Assembly (NCBI RefSeq): GCF_000422405.1
Contig: NZ_AULS01000008.1
Location: forward strand, 1-64,000
Direction: 5' to 3'
DNA from: Microbacterium luticocti DSM 19459
GTDB taxonomy: Bacteria; Actinomycetota; Actinomycetes; Actinomycetales; Microbacteriaceae
DNA: 64,000 bases
A program made the translations under genes and the position numbers. The notes beneath the pieces are model-generated. The model did not search any database. It saw only the letters and a list, made by a program, of their open reading frames with translations, and was not told the origin of the DNA. Positions 53,476 to 62,292 of this stretch are shown one piece after another (the stretch's first letter is position 1; each line of letters opens with the position of its first letter).

Positions 53476-54984
53476 TCAGGGCGTGAGCTGGGGCACGGTG
53501 CGCGGGCGCACCACCAGCCACAGCGACAGCACGCCGACCACCGCGCAGCCGATCATCACGACGGCCATGGTCGTCGGGGTGATGCCCGCCTCGTGGGCGA
53601 TCAGCCCGACCAGCGGCGAGATCAGGCCGGCCACGGCGTTGTTCGAGAATCCGATGAGGGATGCCGCGGTGCCGGCCGCCTTGCCGTGCCGGTCGAGCGA
53701 GAGCACCTGCACGCACGGGAACGTGAACCCGCAGGCCGACATGAACACGAACAGCGGCACGATCGTGCCCCAGAGCCCTGCGCCCAGCTGGTCGCACACG
53801 GCGATCGCGGCGGCGGCGAGCACGAGCACCGCCGTCGAGAAGGCGAGCACCCATTGCGGGCCGAACCGGGCCGCGAGCCGCGCGGCGATCTGGTTGCCGA
53901 TGACGAGGCCGATCGAGTTCGCGGCGAACAGCAGCCCGTACTGCTGGGCGTTGAAGCCGTAGGTCTGCTGGAACAGGAACGACGAGCTGGACAGGTACGA
54001 GAACAGTCCGCTGAAGGTCATCGCGCCGATGATGAGCACGCCGATGAAGATGCGGTCGCGGAACACGGCGGCGTAGCGCTGCCGCATCGTGGTGACGCCG
54101 CGGTCGTGACGGCGCGCCCTGGGCAGCGTCTCGGGCAGCACGAAGATCGCGCAGCCGAGCATGACGACGCCGTATGAGGCGAGCACGACGAAGATGCCGC
54201 GCCAGTCCATGACCGACAGCAGCGCCGAGCCGATCAGCGGCGCGATCACCGGCGCAGCCCCGGTGACCAGGGCCAGGCGGCTGAGCATGACGACCAGGCG
54301 CCGCCCGCCGAACAGGTCGCGCACCATGGCCATGGCCACCACGCCGCCGGCGGCGGCGCCCACCCCCATCAGCACGCGCGCACCGCCCAACAGCACGAGC
54401 GTGGGGGCCAGGGCTGCAGCGACGGACGCCACCACGTGCACACCGGTGACGATCAGCAGCGGAATGCGGCGGCCCAGCTTGTCGCTGAGCGGTCCGACGA
54501 TCAGCTGGCCGAGCCCGAAGCCGATCATGGTGCCGGTGAGGGTCAGCTGCACCGCCGCGGCGGTGGTGTCGAAGTCGCGCTCGAGCACGGGGAACGCGGG
54601 CAGGTACAGGTCGACGGTGAACGGGCCGAGGGCGGTCAGCGCCCCCAGCAGCACGATGTACAGCACCCGGCGTGCGGTCGAGATCGCATCGCCGGGGTGC
54701 AGCATGATCGGCGCGGTGGCCGGGTCGGGGCCGAGCGTGCGGATGGCGGCGGTGGCGGCGGGGATGCGGATGGAGCCGGTGGCGGTGCGGATCGACCCGG
54801 TGGCGGTGCGCGTCTCGCCGGGGGCGAGATCGGTGGATGCCACCGGCTCGCGCGACGGCGCGGCATCGCCGCCGGCGGCGTGCGCGGCAGCGGGCTGGTC
54901 GGGCGCAGGTTCGTCAGCGGCGTGCGCGGCGGGTTCGTCGGCGGCGGCGGGGACGGTCGGGTGTGCGGCGGTGTCGGCGGTCAC
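53476..54984 (-). CDS. MFS drug-efflux transporter, Bcr/CflA type
   Basis: 502 residues from GTG 54984 (GGAAG upstream); the start is uncertain because about 100 residues of disordered, Ala/Pro/Thr-rich sequence, including two TATGSIR repeats, precede TM1. The core from about residue 105 matches Bcr/CflA exporters: LGALTALGPFTVDLYLPAFPVLERDF, GQLIVGPLSDKLGRRIPLL (MFS motif A) and GARVLMGVGAAAGGVVAMAMVRDLF. Twelve membrane segments. It exports drugs or metabolites by proton antiport. An ATG close to TM1 is an alternative start. Confidence 0.85.
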   Translation of the reverse strand: MTADTAAHPTVPAAADEPAAHAADEPAPDQPAAAHAAGGDAAPSREPVASTDLAPGETRTATGSIRTATGSIRIPAATAAIRTLGPDPATAPIMLHPGDAISTARRVLYIVLLGALTALGPFTVDLYLPAFPVLERDFDTTAAAVQLTLTGTMIGFGLGQLIVGPLSDKLGRRIPLLIVTGVHVVASVAAALAPTLVLLGGARVLMGVGAAAGGVVAMAMVRDLFGGRRLVVMLSRLALVTGAAPVIAPLIGSALLSVMDWRGIFVVLASYGVVMLGCAIFVLPETLPRARRHDRGVTTMRQRYAAVFRDRIFIGVLIIGAMTFSGLFSYLSSSSFLFQQTYGFNAQQYGLLFAANSIGLVIGNQIAARLAARFGPQWVLAFSTAVLVLAAAAIAVCDQLGAGLWGTIVPLFVFMSACGFTFPCVQVLSLDRHGKAAGTAASLIGFSNNAVAGLISPLVGLIAHEAGITPTTMAVVMIGCAVVGVLSLWLVVRPRTVPQLTP

Positions 54985-55195
54985 GGGGCTTCCGGTCGAA
55001 GGGTCAGGCGGAGGGTCGGCAGAGGGTCGGTCGGTGGCAGGCGGGGTCAGGCAGGGGTCGGACAGAGTTGCGGACGGAGTGCGGACGGAGTGCGGCAGCA
55101 CGGACGGCGGGCGTACCGCGACGGCGGTGTGAGGCCCCACGCGACATGGTCCGGTGGCCTCGCGCCCGGGGCGTCCGCGGCCCACGAGGGAACAG

Positions 55196-55221
55196 AAAAA
55201 GGTCGAATCGATTCGACCTTT
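55196..55221 (-). terminator. Intrinsic terminator after the P-type ATPase gene
   Basis: A perfect 24-bp palindrome (55198-55221, core GGTCGAATCGATTCGACC) is followed on the minus strand by TTTTT (55200-55196). It lies 6 bp after the ATPase stop codon. This is the clearest canonical Rho-independent terminator in the window. Confidence 0.9.
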
Positions 55222-55226
55222 CTTCA

Positions 55227-57725
55227 TCATACCCGACCGGCGTCTGCTGTTTCGGCTCGTTCCCGCTGCCGCAACCACAGTCGCTGCAGCAGAAAGGCCA
55301 CGCCGATCAGCACGATGCCGACGGCGCCGATCCATGCGACGAGCACGAGCAGTTCGGGGCGGGGTGTGTGCAGCTGGAAGAACCAGGCGGTGAACGGCAC
55401 CCAGGTGACCAGCAGGTATCCGGCCACCATCGCGGCCACGACCAGCGCCTTCACCCCGGTGGGCGGCAGTGAGACCAGCACCAGCACCCACAGGCCCAGG
55501 ATCGCCACGAGCATGGTCGCCGCGGTGCGGGTCTCTGGCAGCGGCAGCTGCCACACGTCGCGACCGATGTGTGCGAGCATCGTCATCCCGACCCCGATGA
55601 CCACCCCCGCCGGCACCGCGAGACTGAGCGTGCGGCGCAGGAATCCGGGTCGGTAGCGTCGGGCGTTCGGCAGCAGGGCGAGGAAGAACGCGGGGATGCC
55701 GATGGTCAGGCCGTCGGTGATCGACAGCTGCCGCGGCAGGAACGGGACCTGCATGATCAGCACCCCGAACAGCACCGCGATGACGGTCGCATAGACGGTC
55801 TTGGTCAGAAACAGCACCGACACCCGCTCGATGTTGGCGATGACCCGGCGGCCCTCGTCGACGACGAACGGCAGGTGGGCGAAGCGGCCGTCGAGCAGCA
55901 CGAGCCGGGCGACGGCCTTGGTGGCGGCGGCGCCGCTGTTCATGGCGATGCCGATGTCGGCCTGCTTGATCGCGAGCGCGTCGTTGACGCCGTCGCCGGT
56001 CATCGCGACGGTGTGGCCGCGGCGCTGCAGGGCGATCACCATCGCCTTCTTCTGTTCGGGGGTGACCCGTCCGAACACGGTGGTGCGCTCGATGACCTCG
56101 GACAGCGCGTGCGGGTCGCCGGGCAGGGTGCGGGCGTCGACGCCGGCGGGGTCGGGAACGCCGACCTCGCGGGCGATGGCGGTGACCGTCTCGGCGGCAT
56201 CGCCCGAGATGATCTTGACGGCCACGCCTTGCCGTGCGAAGTAGGCGAGTGTCGAGGCGGCGTCGTCGCGCACCCGCTCGCGCAGGGTGAGCAGCGCGAC
56301 CGGGTGCAGGCCCGCGGGCAGGCGCTGCGCCTGCACGTCGTCGTCGTCCAGCGGTGCGGCCGTGTGCGCGAGCACCAGGGTTCGTCGGCCGGTGGCGGCC
56401 AGCTCGTGCACCGCCGCGGCCAATGACGCCTCGCCTTCGTCCGCGGCGGCTCCGTCCCACGGCACGGCGCGGTGCGTGGCATCCGCGAATATGAGGCCGG
56501 GAGCACCGAAGACCCACGTGCCGTCGTCGAGCGTGACGGCGCTCCACTTGCGGGCCGACGAGAACGGGATCTCGGCGCGCGCCGCGGGGGCGGATGCGAC
56601 CGGGTAGGCGCTGGCGAGGCTGTGCGCGGTGGCGTTGGCGTTCGGGTCGGCGCCGAACCAGGCGAGCGCGTCGCGCCAGCCGGGTGCCGGCCGGGTGTCG
56701 AGGGGATGCTCGGCGTCGAACGCGATGTCGCCGTGGGTGAGGGTTCCGGTCTTGTCGAGGCAGACGACATCCACTCGGGCGAGGCCCTCGACGGCGGGCA
56801 GCTCCTGCACGAGCACCTGGTCGCCGGCCAGCCGCGCGGCGCCGACCGCGAAGGCGATGCTGGTCAGCAGCACCAGCCCGAGCGGGATCATCGCGATGAT
56901 CACGGCGATCGAATCGACCGCGGCCAGGCGCCAGCCGCCGCTGCGCAGGGCGTGCTCCCAGCCGCCGTGCACCTGCACCTGGGCGTTGGTGACCAGGGCG
57001 GCGACCGGTCCGATGCCCCAGGCGACCCAGGCGAGGATGCGGTTGATCGAGCGGCGCAGCTCGGAGTGGGCGAGGCGGAACCGGCGCGCCTCGTGCGCGA
57101 ACCGGCTGGCGTAGGTGTGCGCGCCGACGCGGGTGGCGCGGGCCAGGCCCCGGCCGGCGACGACGGCGGATCCGGCGAGCACCTCGTCGCCGGGGACTTT
57201 GTCGACGGGGTCGGCCTCGCCGGTGAGCATGGACTCGTCGACCTCGAGTCCGCCGTCGCCGGCGACCACCGCGTCGGCCGGGATCTGGTCGCCGGCGCGC
57301 AACACGAGGATGTCGCCGAGCACGACCTCGGCGGGCGCCAGCTCGGCGTCGCGTCCGTCGCGGCGCACGCGGGCGTGCGGCGCGTTCATCAGCGCGAGCC
57401 GGTCGAGGGCGATCTTGGCGCGGATCTCCTGGTAGCAGCCGACGAGGGTGTTGAACAGGGCGGCGAGCCCGAACAGGGCGTCCTGCCAGTGGCCGAGCAC
57501 CAGCAGTGCGGCGAAGCACGCGAACACGATCGCGTTGAACAGGGTGAACACATTCGAGCGGACGATGCTCCACCAGGTGCGGCTGGTGTCGGCCTCGAAC
57601 GCGTTCGACAGGCCGGATGCGGCGCGCTCGCGCGCCTGCGCGGTGCTCAGGCCGGTGGTCGGGTCGGCGTCGACCAGCGGTGCGGATGCCGCCGGGTGCG
57701 GTTGTCTGACGTGCGCGGCATCCAT
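55227..57725 (-). CDS. CtpE-like cation-transporting P-type ATPase
   Basis: 832 residues. Phosphorylation motif DKTGTLT with Asp324; dephosphorylation loop ESMLTGEAD (TGE 168-170); GDGVNDALAIKQADIGIAM hinge. FNTLVGCYQEIRAKIALDRLAL, VQELPAVEGLARVDVV and SELRRSINRIL closely follow mycobacterial CtpE, linked to calcium uptake. In TM4 the usual PEGL is PLGL (281-284), so the ion-binding Glu is missing and ion specificity is uncertain. It has about ten membrane segments. A strong terminator follows; the operon upstream is separate. Confidence 0.88.
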   Translation of the reverse strand: MDAAHVRQPHPAASAPLVDADPTTGLSTAQARERAASGLSNAFEADTSRTWWSIVRSNVFTLFNAIVFACFAALLVLGHWQDALFGLAALFNTLVGCYQEIRAKIALDRLALMNAPHARVRRDGRDAELAPAEVVLGDILVLRAGDQIPADAVVAGDGGLEVDESMLTGEADPVDKVPGDEVLAGSAVVAGRGLARATRVGAHTYASRFAHEARRFRLAHSELRRSINRILAWVAWGIGPVAALVTNAQVQVHGGWEHALRSGGWRLAAVDSIAVIIAMIPLGLVLLTSIAFAVGAARLAGDQVLVQELPAVEGLARVDVVCLDKTGTLTHGDIAFDAEHPLDTRPAPGWRDALAWFGADPNANATAHSLASAYPVASAPAARAEIPFSSARKWSAVTLDDGTWVFGAPGLIFADATHRAVPWDGAAADEGEASLAAAVHELAATGRRTLVLAHTAAPLDDDDVQAQRLPAGLHPVALLTLRERVRDDAASTLAYFARQGVAVKIISGDAAETVTAIAREVGVPDPAGVDARTLPGDPHALSEVIERTTVFGRVTPEQKKAMVIALQRRGHTVAMTGDGVNDALAIKQADIGIAMNSGAAATKAVARLVLLDGRFAHLPFVVDEGRRVIANIERVSVLFLTKTVYATVIAVLFGVLIMQVPFLPRQLSITDGLTIGIPAFFLALLPNARRYRPGFLRRTLSLAVPAGVVIGVGMTMLAHIGRDVWQLPLPETRTAATMLVAILGLWVLVLVSLPPTGVKALVVAAMVAGYLLVTWVPFTAWFFQLHTPRPELLVLVAWIGAVGIVLIGVAFLLQRLWLRQRERAETADAGRV

Positions 57726-57747
57726 GTGGCCAGCGTAAGAGACGCGG

Positions 57748-58257
57748 TCAGCCGTTGGTGTACGTGCATGTGGGCGCGCCGCCGAGGAGTGGGGCGTAGT
57801 AGGTGAAGGTCGTGACGCCCGGCGAGCTCCACGCGCCCATCGTCGTCCTCATCTCCACGGTGATGTCGGCTCCGAGCAGACTTCCGAGAAGTCCCGACAG
57901 CAGTGCTGTGTCGAACGCCGAGGTGTATCGGCCATCGCCATCGGATACGGTGCTCGGCACCTCGACGTTGCCGTCGATGGTGAAGCGCACGTTCGCGGCG
58001 GCCAGTCCCGAGTAGGGTGCCGCGGCGAGGGGCCATTGCCACCGGATGGAGAACACGGTTCCCCCCAGCGCCGGCGGCCGCACGCACCGCGGGATGCTCA
58101 CGATCTGGGGCGGCCGGAGTGTGAGAGCCGTGACGGTGCCGCGGGCGTACTCCGAGTCCGTGAACGCCGCGTCAGTCGGCGCGGCTCGGGGAAGCGCCAC
58201 GATACCCAGTACCAGAGCTGCACCGGCCAGTGCCGCCACGAGCCGCCGCCCGATCAC
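57748..58257 (-). CDS. SipW-type secreted protein (fifth gene of the surface operon)
   Basis: 169 residues from GTG 58257, overlapping the LPXTG gene stop (GTGA). The signal peptide LVAALAGAALVLGIVALPRAAPTDAAFTDSEYARGTVTA in sense has the AxFTDSEY pattern that marks SipW substrates (TasA/camelysin-like). The mature domain is about 130 residues, beta-rich, with Cys in IPRCVRP and PTCTYTNG at opposite ends that may form a disulfide. It is shorter than the two other substrates in the operon, so it may be a minor or capping subunit. That role is inferred. Confidence 0.75.
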   Translation of the reverse strand: MIGRRLVAALAGAALVLGIVALPRAAPTDAAFTDSEYARGTVTALTLRPPQIVSIPRCVRPPALGGTVFSIRWQWPLAAAPYSGLAAANVRFTIDGNVEVPSTVSDGDGRYTSAFDTALLSGLLGSLLGADITVEMRTTMGAWSSPGVTTFTYYAPLLGGAPTCTYTNG

Positions 58258-58949
58258 GGGCCACTTCCCTGTGGAGCCGGTCTCGCCGCCCGGCGAGCGT
58301 GTGGCCGCCGGTGCCGTCGCGCGACCAGCAGCACTCCGACCACGAGCAGCACGGCGCCGGCGTCGAGCAGCCAGGGCAACGAGCCCGGCAGTCCGCCGGT
58401 GCGCGGCAGGTCGCCACCGGGGGCGATCGCCTGCGACTGTCCCCACCCGTGCGCGTGCACCAGCAGTGCCGACGTGCCGCGCGCTCCCGCGGCGACCGTG
58501 ACCGTCAGCCGCAGCCGGGCGACGTCGGCCGCGGCCATCCGCACGAGCGGAACCTCGGTGCCGTCGCGGGGGACGACCCAGTCGGTGCGCAGCACCGTCA
58601 CGACACCCGGGCAGCCGGATGGGGTCCACGCCCGGGTGCAGCGTGCGACCGCGATCACCAGCGGTGCCCGCCCGGTTGCGCTCACCCCGATCCGCACCGT
58701 GCCCGGGCTCGGCGCGTTCGCGCTGACGGTGACATCCCAGTGCACCGGCTGTCCGGGTTGCAGCCGGGATGCCGCCGCCCAGTCCGCGACCGATACCAGG
58801 CGCAGCACAGGGCCGGCCACTACCTGTGTCGTGGTGGCCGCGGGCACCGGGCCCGCGGCATCCGTCGCCTGCGCCGCCGCGCCCGTCGACGCGACCGATG
58901 CGGCGAGGGCCGCTGCGGCCGCCGCCAGGAACAGGACGACCCGCCTCAC
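58254..58949 (-). CDS. LPXTG-anchored surface protein
   Basis: 231 residues from GTG 58949, overlapping the signal peptidase stop. An N-terminal signal peptide (VVLFLAAAAAALAASVAS) is followed by a beta-rich domain with two Cys (103-113 region). At the C-terminus a sortase motif LPRTG (181-185), a hydrophobic segment (LLDAGAVLLVVGVLLVA) and a basic tail (RRHRRPHARR) form a complete cell-wall sorting signal. No sortase gene is in the window, so a housekeeping sortase is implied. It probably fixes the products of the operon to the wall. Confidence 0.82.
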   Translation of the reverse strand: MRRVVLFLAAAAAALAASVASTGAAAQATDAAGPVPAATTTQVVAGPVLRLVSVADWAAASRLQPGQPVHWDVTVSANAPSPGTVRIGVSATGRAPLVIAVARCTRAWTPSGCPGVVTVLRTDWVVPRDGTEVPLVRMAAADVARLRLTVTVAAGARGTSALLVHAHGWGQSQAIAPGGDLPRTGGLPGSLPWLLDAGAVLLVVGVLLVARRHRRPHARRAARPAPQGSGP

Positions 58950-59566
58950 GTGTCCGGCTCCCCGTCGCCGGGATCGAGGTGGCGCCGCGGCCAGAACGCC
59001 CACACCACGAGGGCCGCTGCGGCCACGGTGATGCCGCCGAGCACGTACGGGTTGCCCATCAGCACGACCACCGGCGCGAGGCCGGGCACCGAGAAGCGCA
59101 CGATGCGCACACTGGTGACGGTGTAGGGCGCCGGGTCGTCGTCGGCGTTCGCGTCGCCGCGCAGGGTCAGCACGCGTTGCGCGGGTGTGGGTCCGTCGGC
59201 GACCTGACGGACCCGGTGCGTCACCGGCAACTGCCCGGGCCGGTCGACCGTGACGATGTCGCCGACGGCCACATCGGCGGCCGGGATGCGCTGCACCACG
59301 GCGACCGACCCGGCCGGGATGGTCGGCGCCATCGAACCGGTGCGGAACATGATGAGCGTGATGTGTGCGGTGAACGCGAGCACCACGAGCACGATGCAGA
59401 CCACGCCTGCTGCCGCCGCCAGCCAGAGCAGAATCTCGCCCAGCGCGCCGCCGATCCGGGGGCGGGGGCGGGCTGCCGCGCCCTGCGCGACGTGGCTGGC
59501 GCTGTCGTGGCGCGGCCTGTCTCGGCTGCGGCGGGCAGGTGTGGGTGCGTCGGTCGTGCCGGTCAT
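58946..59566 (-). CDS. sipW: Signal peptidase I, SipW (ER) type
   Basis: 206 residues from ATG 59566, overlapping the previous stop (ATGA). FRTGSMAPTIPAGSVAVV holds the catalytic Ser78; the general base is His117 in LPVTHRV, where ordinary bacterial enzymes have Lys. RGDANADDDPAPY is the conserved GD-N box. The Ser-His dyad defines the SipW/ER-type signal peptidase that processes TasA-like substrates in Bacillus. Membrane segments flank the catalytic domain (about 43-67 and 172-192). It lies between two upstream substrate genes and one downstream. Confidence 0.92.
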   Translation of the reverse strand: MTGTTDAPTPARRSRDRPRHDSASHVAQGAAARPRPRIGGALGEILLWLAAAAGVVCIVLVVLAFTAHITLIMFRTGSMAPTIPAGSVAVVQRIPAADVAVGDIVTVDRPGQLPVTHRVRQVADGPTPAQRVLTLRGDANADDDPAPYTVTSVRIVRFSVPGLAPVVVLMGNPYVLGGITVAAAALVVWAFWPRRHLDPGDGEPDT

Positions 59567-60186
59567 GGCGCCGCCGAGGTCGCGTCGACGTGCCAGTGCA
59601 CGGCGGCGGTCAGACCCTGCGCGCCGTTGCCGGTGGCCGCGGGCATGGTGACCGCGAAGCAATAGGTCACCGGGCCCGCACCGTTCGCGCCCGCGTGCTG
59701 CGTGCCGCTGCCGTCGGCCGTGAGCGCCGAACCGGTCGCGACGACGGCCGTGCCGGCGGCGAACGCCTGTGCATCGCAGGTCGCGCCGGCCACCGTCCGC
59801 ACGCCGTAGGTCAGGTACTGCCCGAGACCCGCGGTGTTGCCGGGGTCGGCGCGCAGCTGCAGGGTCGCCGGCAGCGATCCGGCCGCGGTCTTGATGCGCA
59901 GGAGCGCGTACACCGTGGCGCCGGGTGTCATCGCACCGGCCGGCATCGAGAAGCCGAGCGTGGCGGGCGCGCCCGCCGGGTGGTCGCCGAACGTGCTGCC
60001 GTCGACCGAGCCGACGATGCCGAACGTGCCGGCGGTGATCGTCGCCGTCGTGTACTCGGAGTCGTTCCACGCCGCAAGCGTCGCGGTGGCGCCGATGCCC
60101 AGCACGACGCCGCCGGCGAGCACGGCGCGGATCCGACGCGAGCGCAGCCGTCGCGCCTGCCGCACCCGGGTGCGGTCGCCGCTCAT
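59563..60186 (-). CDS. SipW-dependent secreted protein, TasA/camelysin-like (second gene)
   Basis: 207 residues. RRIRAVLAGGVVLGIGATATLAAWNDSEYTTATITAGTFGI is a SipW-type signal peptide with the AAWNDSEY cleavage region. The mature domain (about 165 residues) is rich in Gly, Ala and Thr and predicted beta, with two Cys (ATCDAQAF and TYCFAVTM). It is homologous to the first gene: both share AAWNDSE, the -ATCDA- and -CF-V- features and overall length. One base separates the two genes. It is probably a fibre or surface-layer subunit. Confidence 0.85.
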   Translation of the reverse strand: MSGDRTRVRQARRLRSRRIRAVLAGGVVLGIGATATLAAWNDSEYTTATITAGTFGIVGSVDGSTFGDHPAGAPATLGFSMPAGAMTPGATVYALLRIKTAAGSLPATLQLRADPGNTAGLGQYLTYGVRTVAGATCDAQAFAAGTAVVATGSALTADGSGTQHAGANGAGPVTYCFAVTMPAATGNGAQGLTAAVHWHVDATSAAP

Positions 60187-60187
60187 G

Positions 60188-60802
60188 TCAGTTCGCGGTG
60201 GAGGTCGCGGTGAACTGCCAGGTCTCGGTACTGGTGGTGCCCTGGGTCAGAGCCGCGTCGGCGGTGACGATGAAGCACAACTGCACGGGCGTTCCGGCCG
60301 CGCCGCCCGTTCCCGCGGTCAACGTGACCGGCGTACCGCCTTCGATCGCGTCGAGGGTGGCGCCGGATGCCACGACCGGGCCTGCGGCATCGGCGTCACA
60401 GGTGTCGGTGGGGCCCAGCGCGCGCACTTCGTACGACAGGTGTGCCGCGTCGCTGCCGGTGCCGGGCTGGACCCCCGCGGCCTCGAGAGTGGCGCCGTTG
60501 GTGGTCGTGGCATCCAGTCGCACCCAGAACGGCGCGGTCACGACGTCACCCGGCGACATCGCCGCGGCCGTGGCCGGCAGTTGGAACGACAGCGCGGCGG
60601 CGCCGTTGCTCGAGGCATGGTCGGTGTAGGTGCCGCCCGCACCGTCGGTGGCGCCCTGCAGGTTGAACGAGCCGGCGGTGAAGACGCCCTTCGCGAATTC
60701 GGAGTCGTTCCAGGCCGCCAGGGTGACGGCGGTGCCGACCCCCAGCACCAGTCCTCCCGCCAAGACCGCCAGGATCTTGCGCCGTGTCGTACGTGTCACC
60801 AT
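60188..60802 (-). CDS. SipW-dependent secreted protein, TasA/camelysin-like (first gene)
   Basis: 204 residues from ATG 60802, with AGAGGGGAG upstream. The signal peptide RKILAVLAGGLVLGVGTAVTLAAWNDSEFAKG is close to that of the next gene. The mature part contains DTCDADAAG and VQLCFIVTAD, again one Cys in each half. It leads a five-gene run in which every junction overlaps or is 1 bp apart, so all five products are likely made together. In Bacillus, TasA forms biofilm fibres after SipW cleavage; a similar role here is inferred. Confidence 0.86.
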   Translation of the reverse strand: MVTRTTRRKILAVLAGGLVLGVGTAVTLAAWNDSEFAKGVFTAGSFNLQGATDGAGGTYTDHASSNGAAALSFQLPATAAAMSPGDVVTAPFWVRLDATTTNGATLEAAGVQPGTGSDAAHLSYEVRALGPTDTCDADAAGPVVASGATLDAIEGGTPVTLTAGTGGAAGTPVQLCFIVTADAALTQGTTSTETWQFTATSTAN

Positions 60803-60951
60803 GTCCGCAGCTCCCCTCTGGAGAATCGAATGCGTTCGTGAACGTCATCACGACCTTCCCCAGCGGTCGACCGAGCTGTTCTGCTGTCATCTTGGCGCAC
60901 CGGCATCCCGTCATCAAGCCCTGTGTGTCATGCGGCGAGTGCGCCGGGATG

Positions 60952-60987
60952 CACGAAAGCCCCGGGCGGGTGCCCAGGGCTTTCGTG
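60952..60987 (-). terminator. Terminator after rplL
   Basis: CACGAAAGCCC (60952-60962) pairs with GGGCTTTCGTG (60977-60987) around a GC-rich loop that can pair further (GGGC/GCCC). It lies 39 bp after the rplL stop. No T-run is present. Confidence 0.7.
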
Positions 60988-61025
60988 GAACGCGATGCGT
61001 CACCGGGTCTGCGACCCGGTCCGGC

Positions 61026-61412
61026 TCACTTCAGGTTGACGGTGGCGCCGGCCTCTTCGAGAGCGGCCTTGGCCTTGTCGGCGGTCTCCTTGTTGGCGCC
61101 CTCCAGAACCGGCTTGGGCGCGCCGTCGACGAGAGCCTTCGCGTCGCCGAGGCCGAGCGAGGTGAGCTCGCGGACGACCTTGATGACCTGGATCTTCTTG
61201 TCGCCGACCGACTCGAGGATGACGTCGAAGGAGTCCTTCTCTTCAACCTCTTCGGCCGGGGCGGCGCCACCGGGCGCGGCAGCGGCCACGGCGACCGGAG
61301 CGGCGGCGGTGACCTCGAAGGTCTCCTCGAACTTCTTGACGAACTCGCTGAGCTCGATGAGCGAGAGCTCCTTGAAGGCGTCGAGCAGCTCGTCGGTGCT
61401 GAGCTTTGCCAT
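61026..61412 (-). CDS. rplL: 50S ribosomal protein L7/L12
   Basis: 128 residues. The N-terminal dimerisation domain ([31 protein letters not shown]), an Ala-rich hinge, and the C-terminal domain ([42 protein letters not shown]) are all standard. It forms the ribosomal stalk that recruits translation factors. It lies 42 bp after rplJ with AAGGAGAATC before its ATG. Confidence 0.99.
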   Translation of the reverse strand: MAKLSTDELLDAFKELSLIELSEFVKKFEETFEVTAAAPVAVAAAAPGGAAPAEEVEEKDSFDVILESVGDKKIQVIKVVRELTSLGLGDAKALVDGAPKPVLEGANKETADKAKAALEEAGATVNLK

Positions 61413-61454
61413 GATGATTCTCCTTGATCGGGGTTTGTTCTAGCCGCGCCCTGT

Positions 61455-61970
61455 TCAGGCAGCGGACTCCTGCTTCTCACGCAGCGCGTCGACCGTGCGC
61501 ACGGCCTTCGACAGCGGTGCGTTGAAGACGTATGCCGCCTGGAACAACGAGGCCTTCATCGCGCCGGCGAGCTTCGCCAGCAGGACTTCACGGCTCTCGA
61601 GGTCGGCGAGCTTGCCTACCTCTTCGGGGGTCAGGGGGGCACCGTCGAAGTAGCCGCCCTTGATCACCAGCAGAGGGTGTGCCTTGGCGAAGGCGCGCAG
61701 ACCCTTCGCGACGGCGACCGGGTCGCCGTGCACGAACGCGATGGCAGACGGCCCCTTGAGGTCGTCGTCCAGTCCCGAGATGCCGGCCTTGTCGGCGGCG
61801 ATCTTGGTCAGCGTGTTCTTCACCACGGCGTATTCCGCGTCGTGACGGATGCTGTTGCGCAGCTCTTTGAGCTCGGCAACCGTCAGACCGCGGTACTCGG
61901 TCAGCAGAACGGCGGACGAGTCCTCGAATTGCTTCGTGAGCTCGGCGACCGCCTGGTCCTTCTGCGCCAT
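61455..61970 (-). CDS. rplJ: 50S ribosomal protein L10
   Basis: 171 residues from ATG 61970, with AAGGAGTGGCC upstream; an in-frame ATG 24 bases earlier is not used. [31 protein letters not shown] and [13 protein letters not shown] are typical. It anchors L7/L12 dimers to the ribosome and, in most bacteria, represses its own operon through a leader RNA; a matching hairpin lies upstream. Confidence 0.98.
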   Translation of the reverse strand: MAQKDQAVAELTKQFEDSSAVLLTEYRGLTVAELKELRNSIRHDAEYAVVKNTLTKIAADKAGISGLDDDLKGPSAIAFVHGDPVAVAKGLRAFAKAHPLLVIKGGYFDGAPLTPEEVGKLADLESREVLLAKLAGAMKASLFQAAYVFNAPLSKAVRTVDALREKQESAA

Positions 61971-62048
61971 GGCCACTCCTTGTCTGTGTCGCACGCTCCG
62001 CGGTGGCGGAGCGCGGCCTGGGACTTCCGGTCACACGGCAAACAAAAA

Positions 62049-62073
62049 CGCTCCGGCGCAAGCGCACGGAGCG
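62049..62073 (-). promoter_or_regulatory. rplJL leader hairpin (L10-leader attenuator)
   Basis: On the minus strand CGCTCCGTGCGCTTGCGCCG continues into GGAGCG to form a stable hairpin, followed by TTTTTG (62048 downward). It lies between the promoter and the rplJ start, about 80 bp before the ATG. It has the form of a terminator-attenuator, and the position matches the ribosomal protein L10 leader known from many bacteria. With the promoter it accounts for the 322-bp gap upstream of rplJ. Confidence 0.75.
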
Positions 62074-62171
62074 AATCGATCGTTCGGTGTCACCTGCGCG
62101 GGCCCCTGCAGTGCAGTGCTTCGATCGTCCTGTTCGCACACGACGATGACCGGCGGTCTTCGGCTCAGATC

Positions 62172-62200
62172 AGTGTACGGGATGCCGCGGGCCCCGCCAA
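62172..62200 (-). promoter_or_regulatory. SigA-type promoter of rplJ-rplL
   Basis: On the minus strand a -35 box TTGGCG (62200-62195), a 17-bp spacer and a -10 box TACACT (62177-62172). Each box matches the consensus at four of six bases. Transcription would start near 62165 and give a leader of about 195 bases. Confidence 0.7.
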
Positions 62201-62292
62201 ATCGCGGGCGGGATGGGTCATGCCGCGCCAGATCGCGGGCGGGATGCCGCATCCTGGCCGCGGCGCGTCATGCCAGGCACCCGGAGGGGTCG

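Noticed and set aside
54985..55190. Further N-terminal extension of the MFS transporter
   Set aside because: The frame stays open but consists of low-complexity Pro/Ser-rich sequence with no plausible ATG. GTG 54984 has a ribosome-site-like GGAAG.
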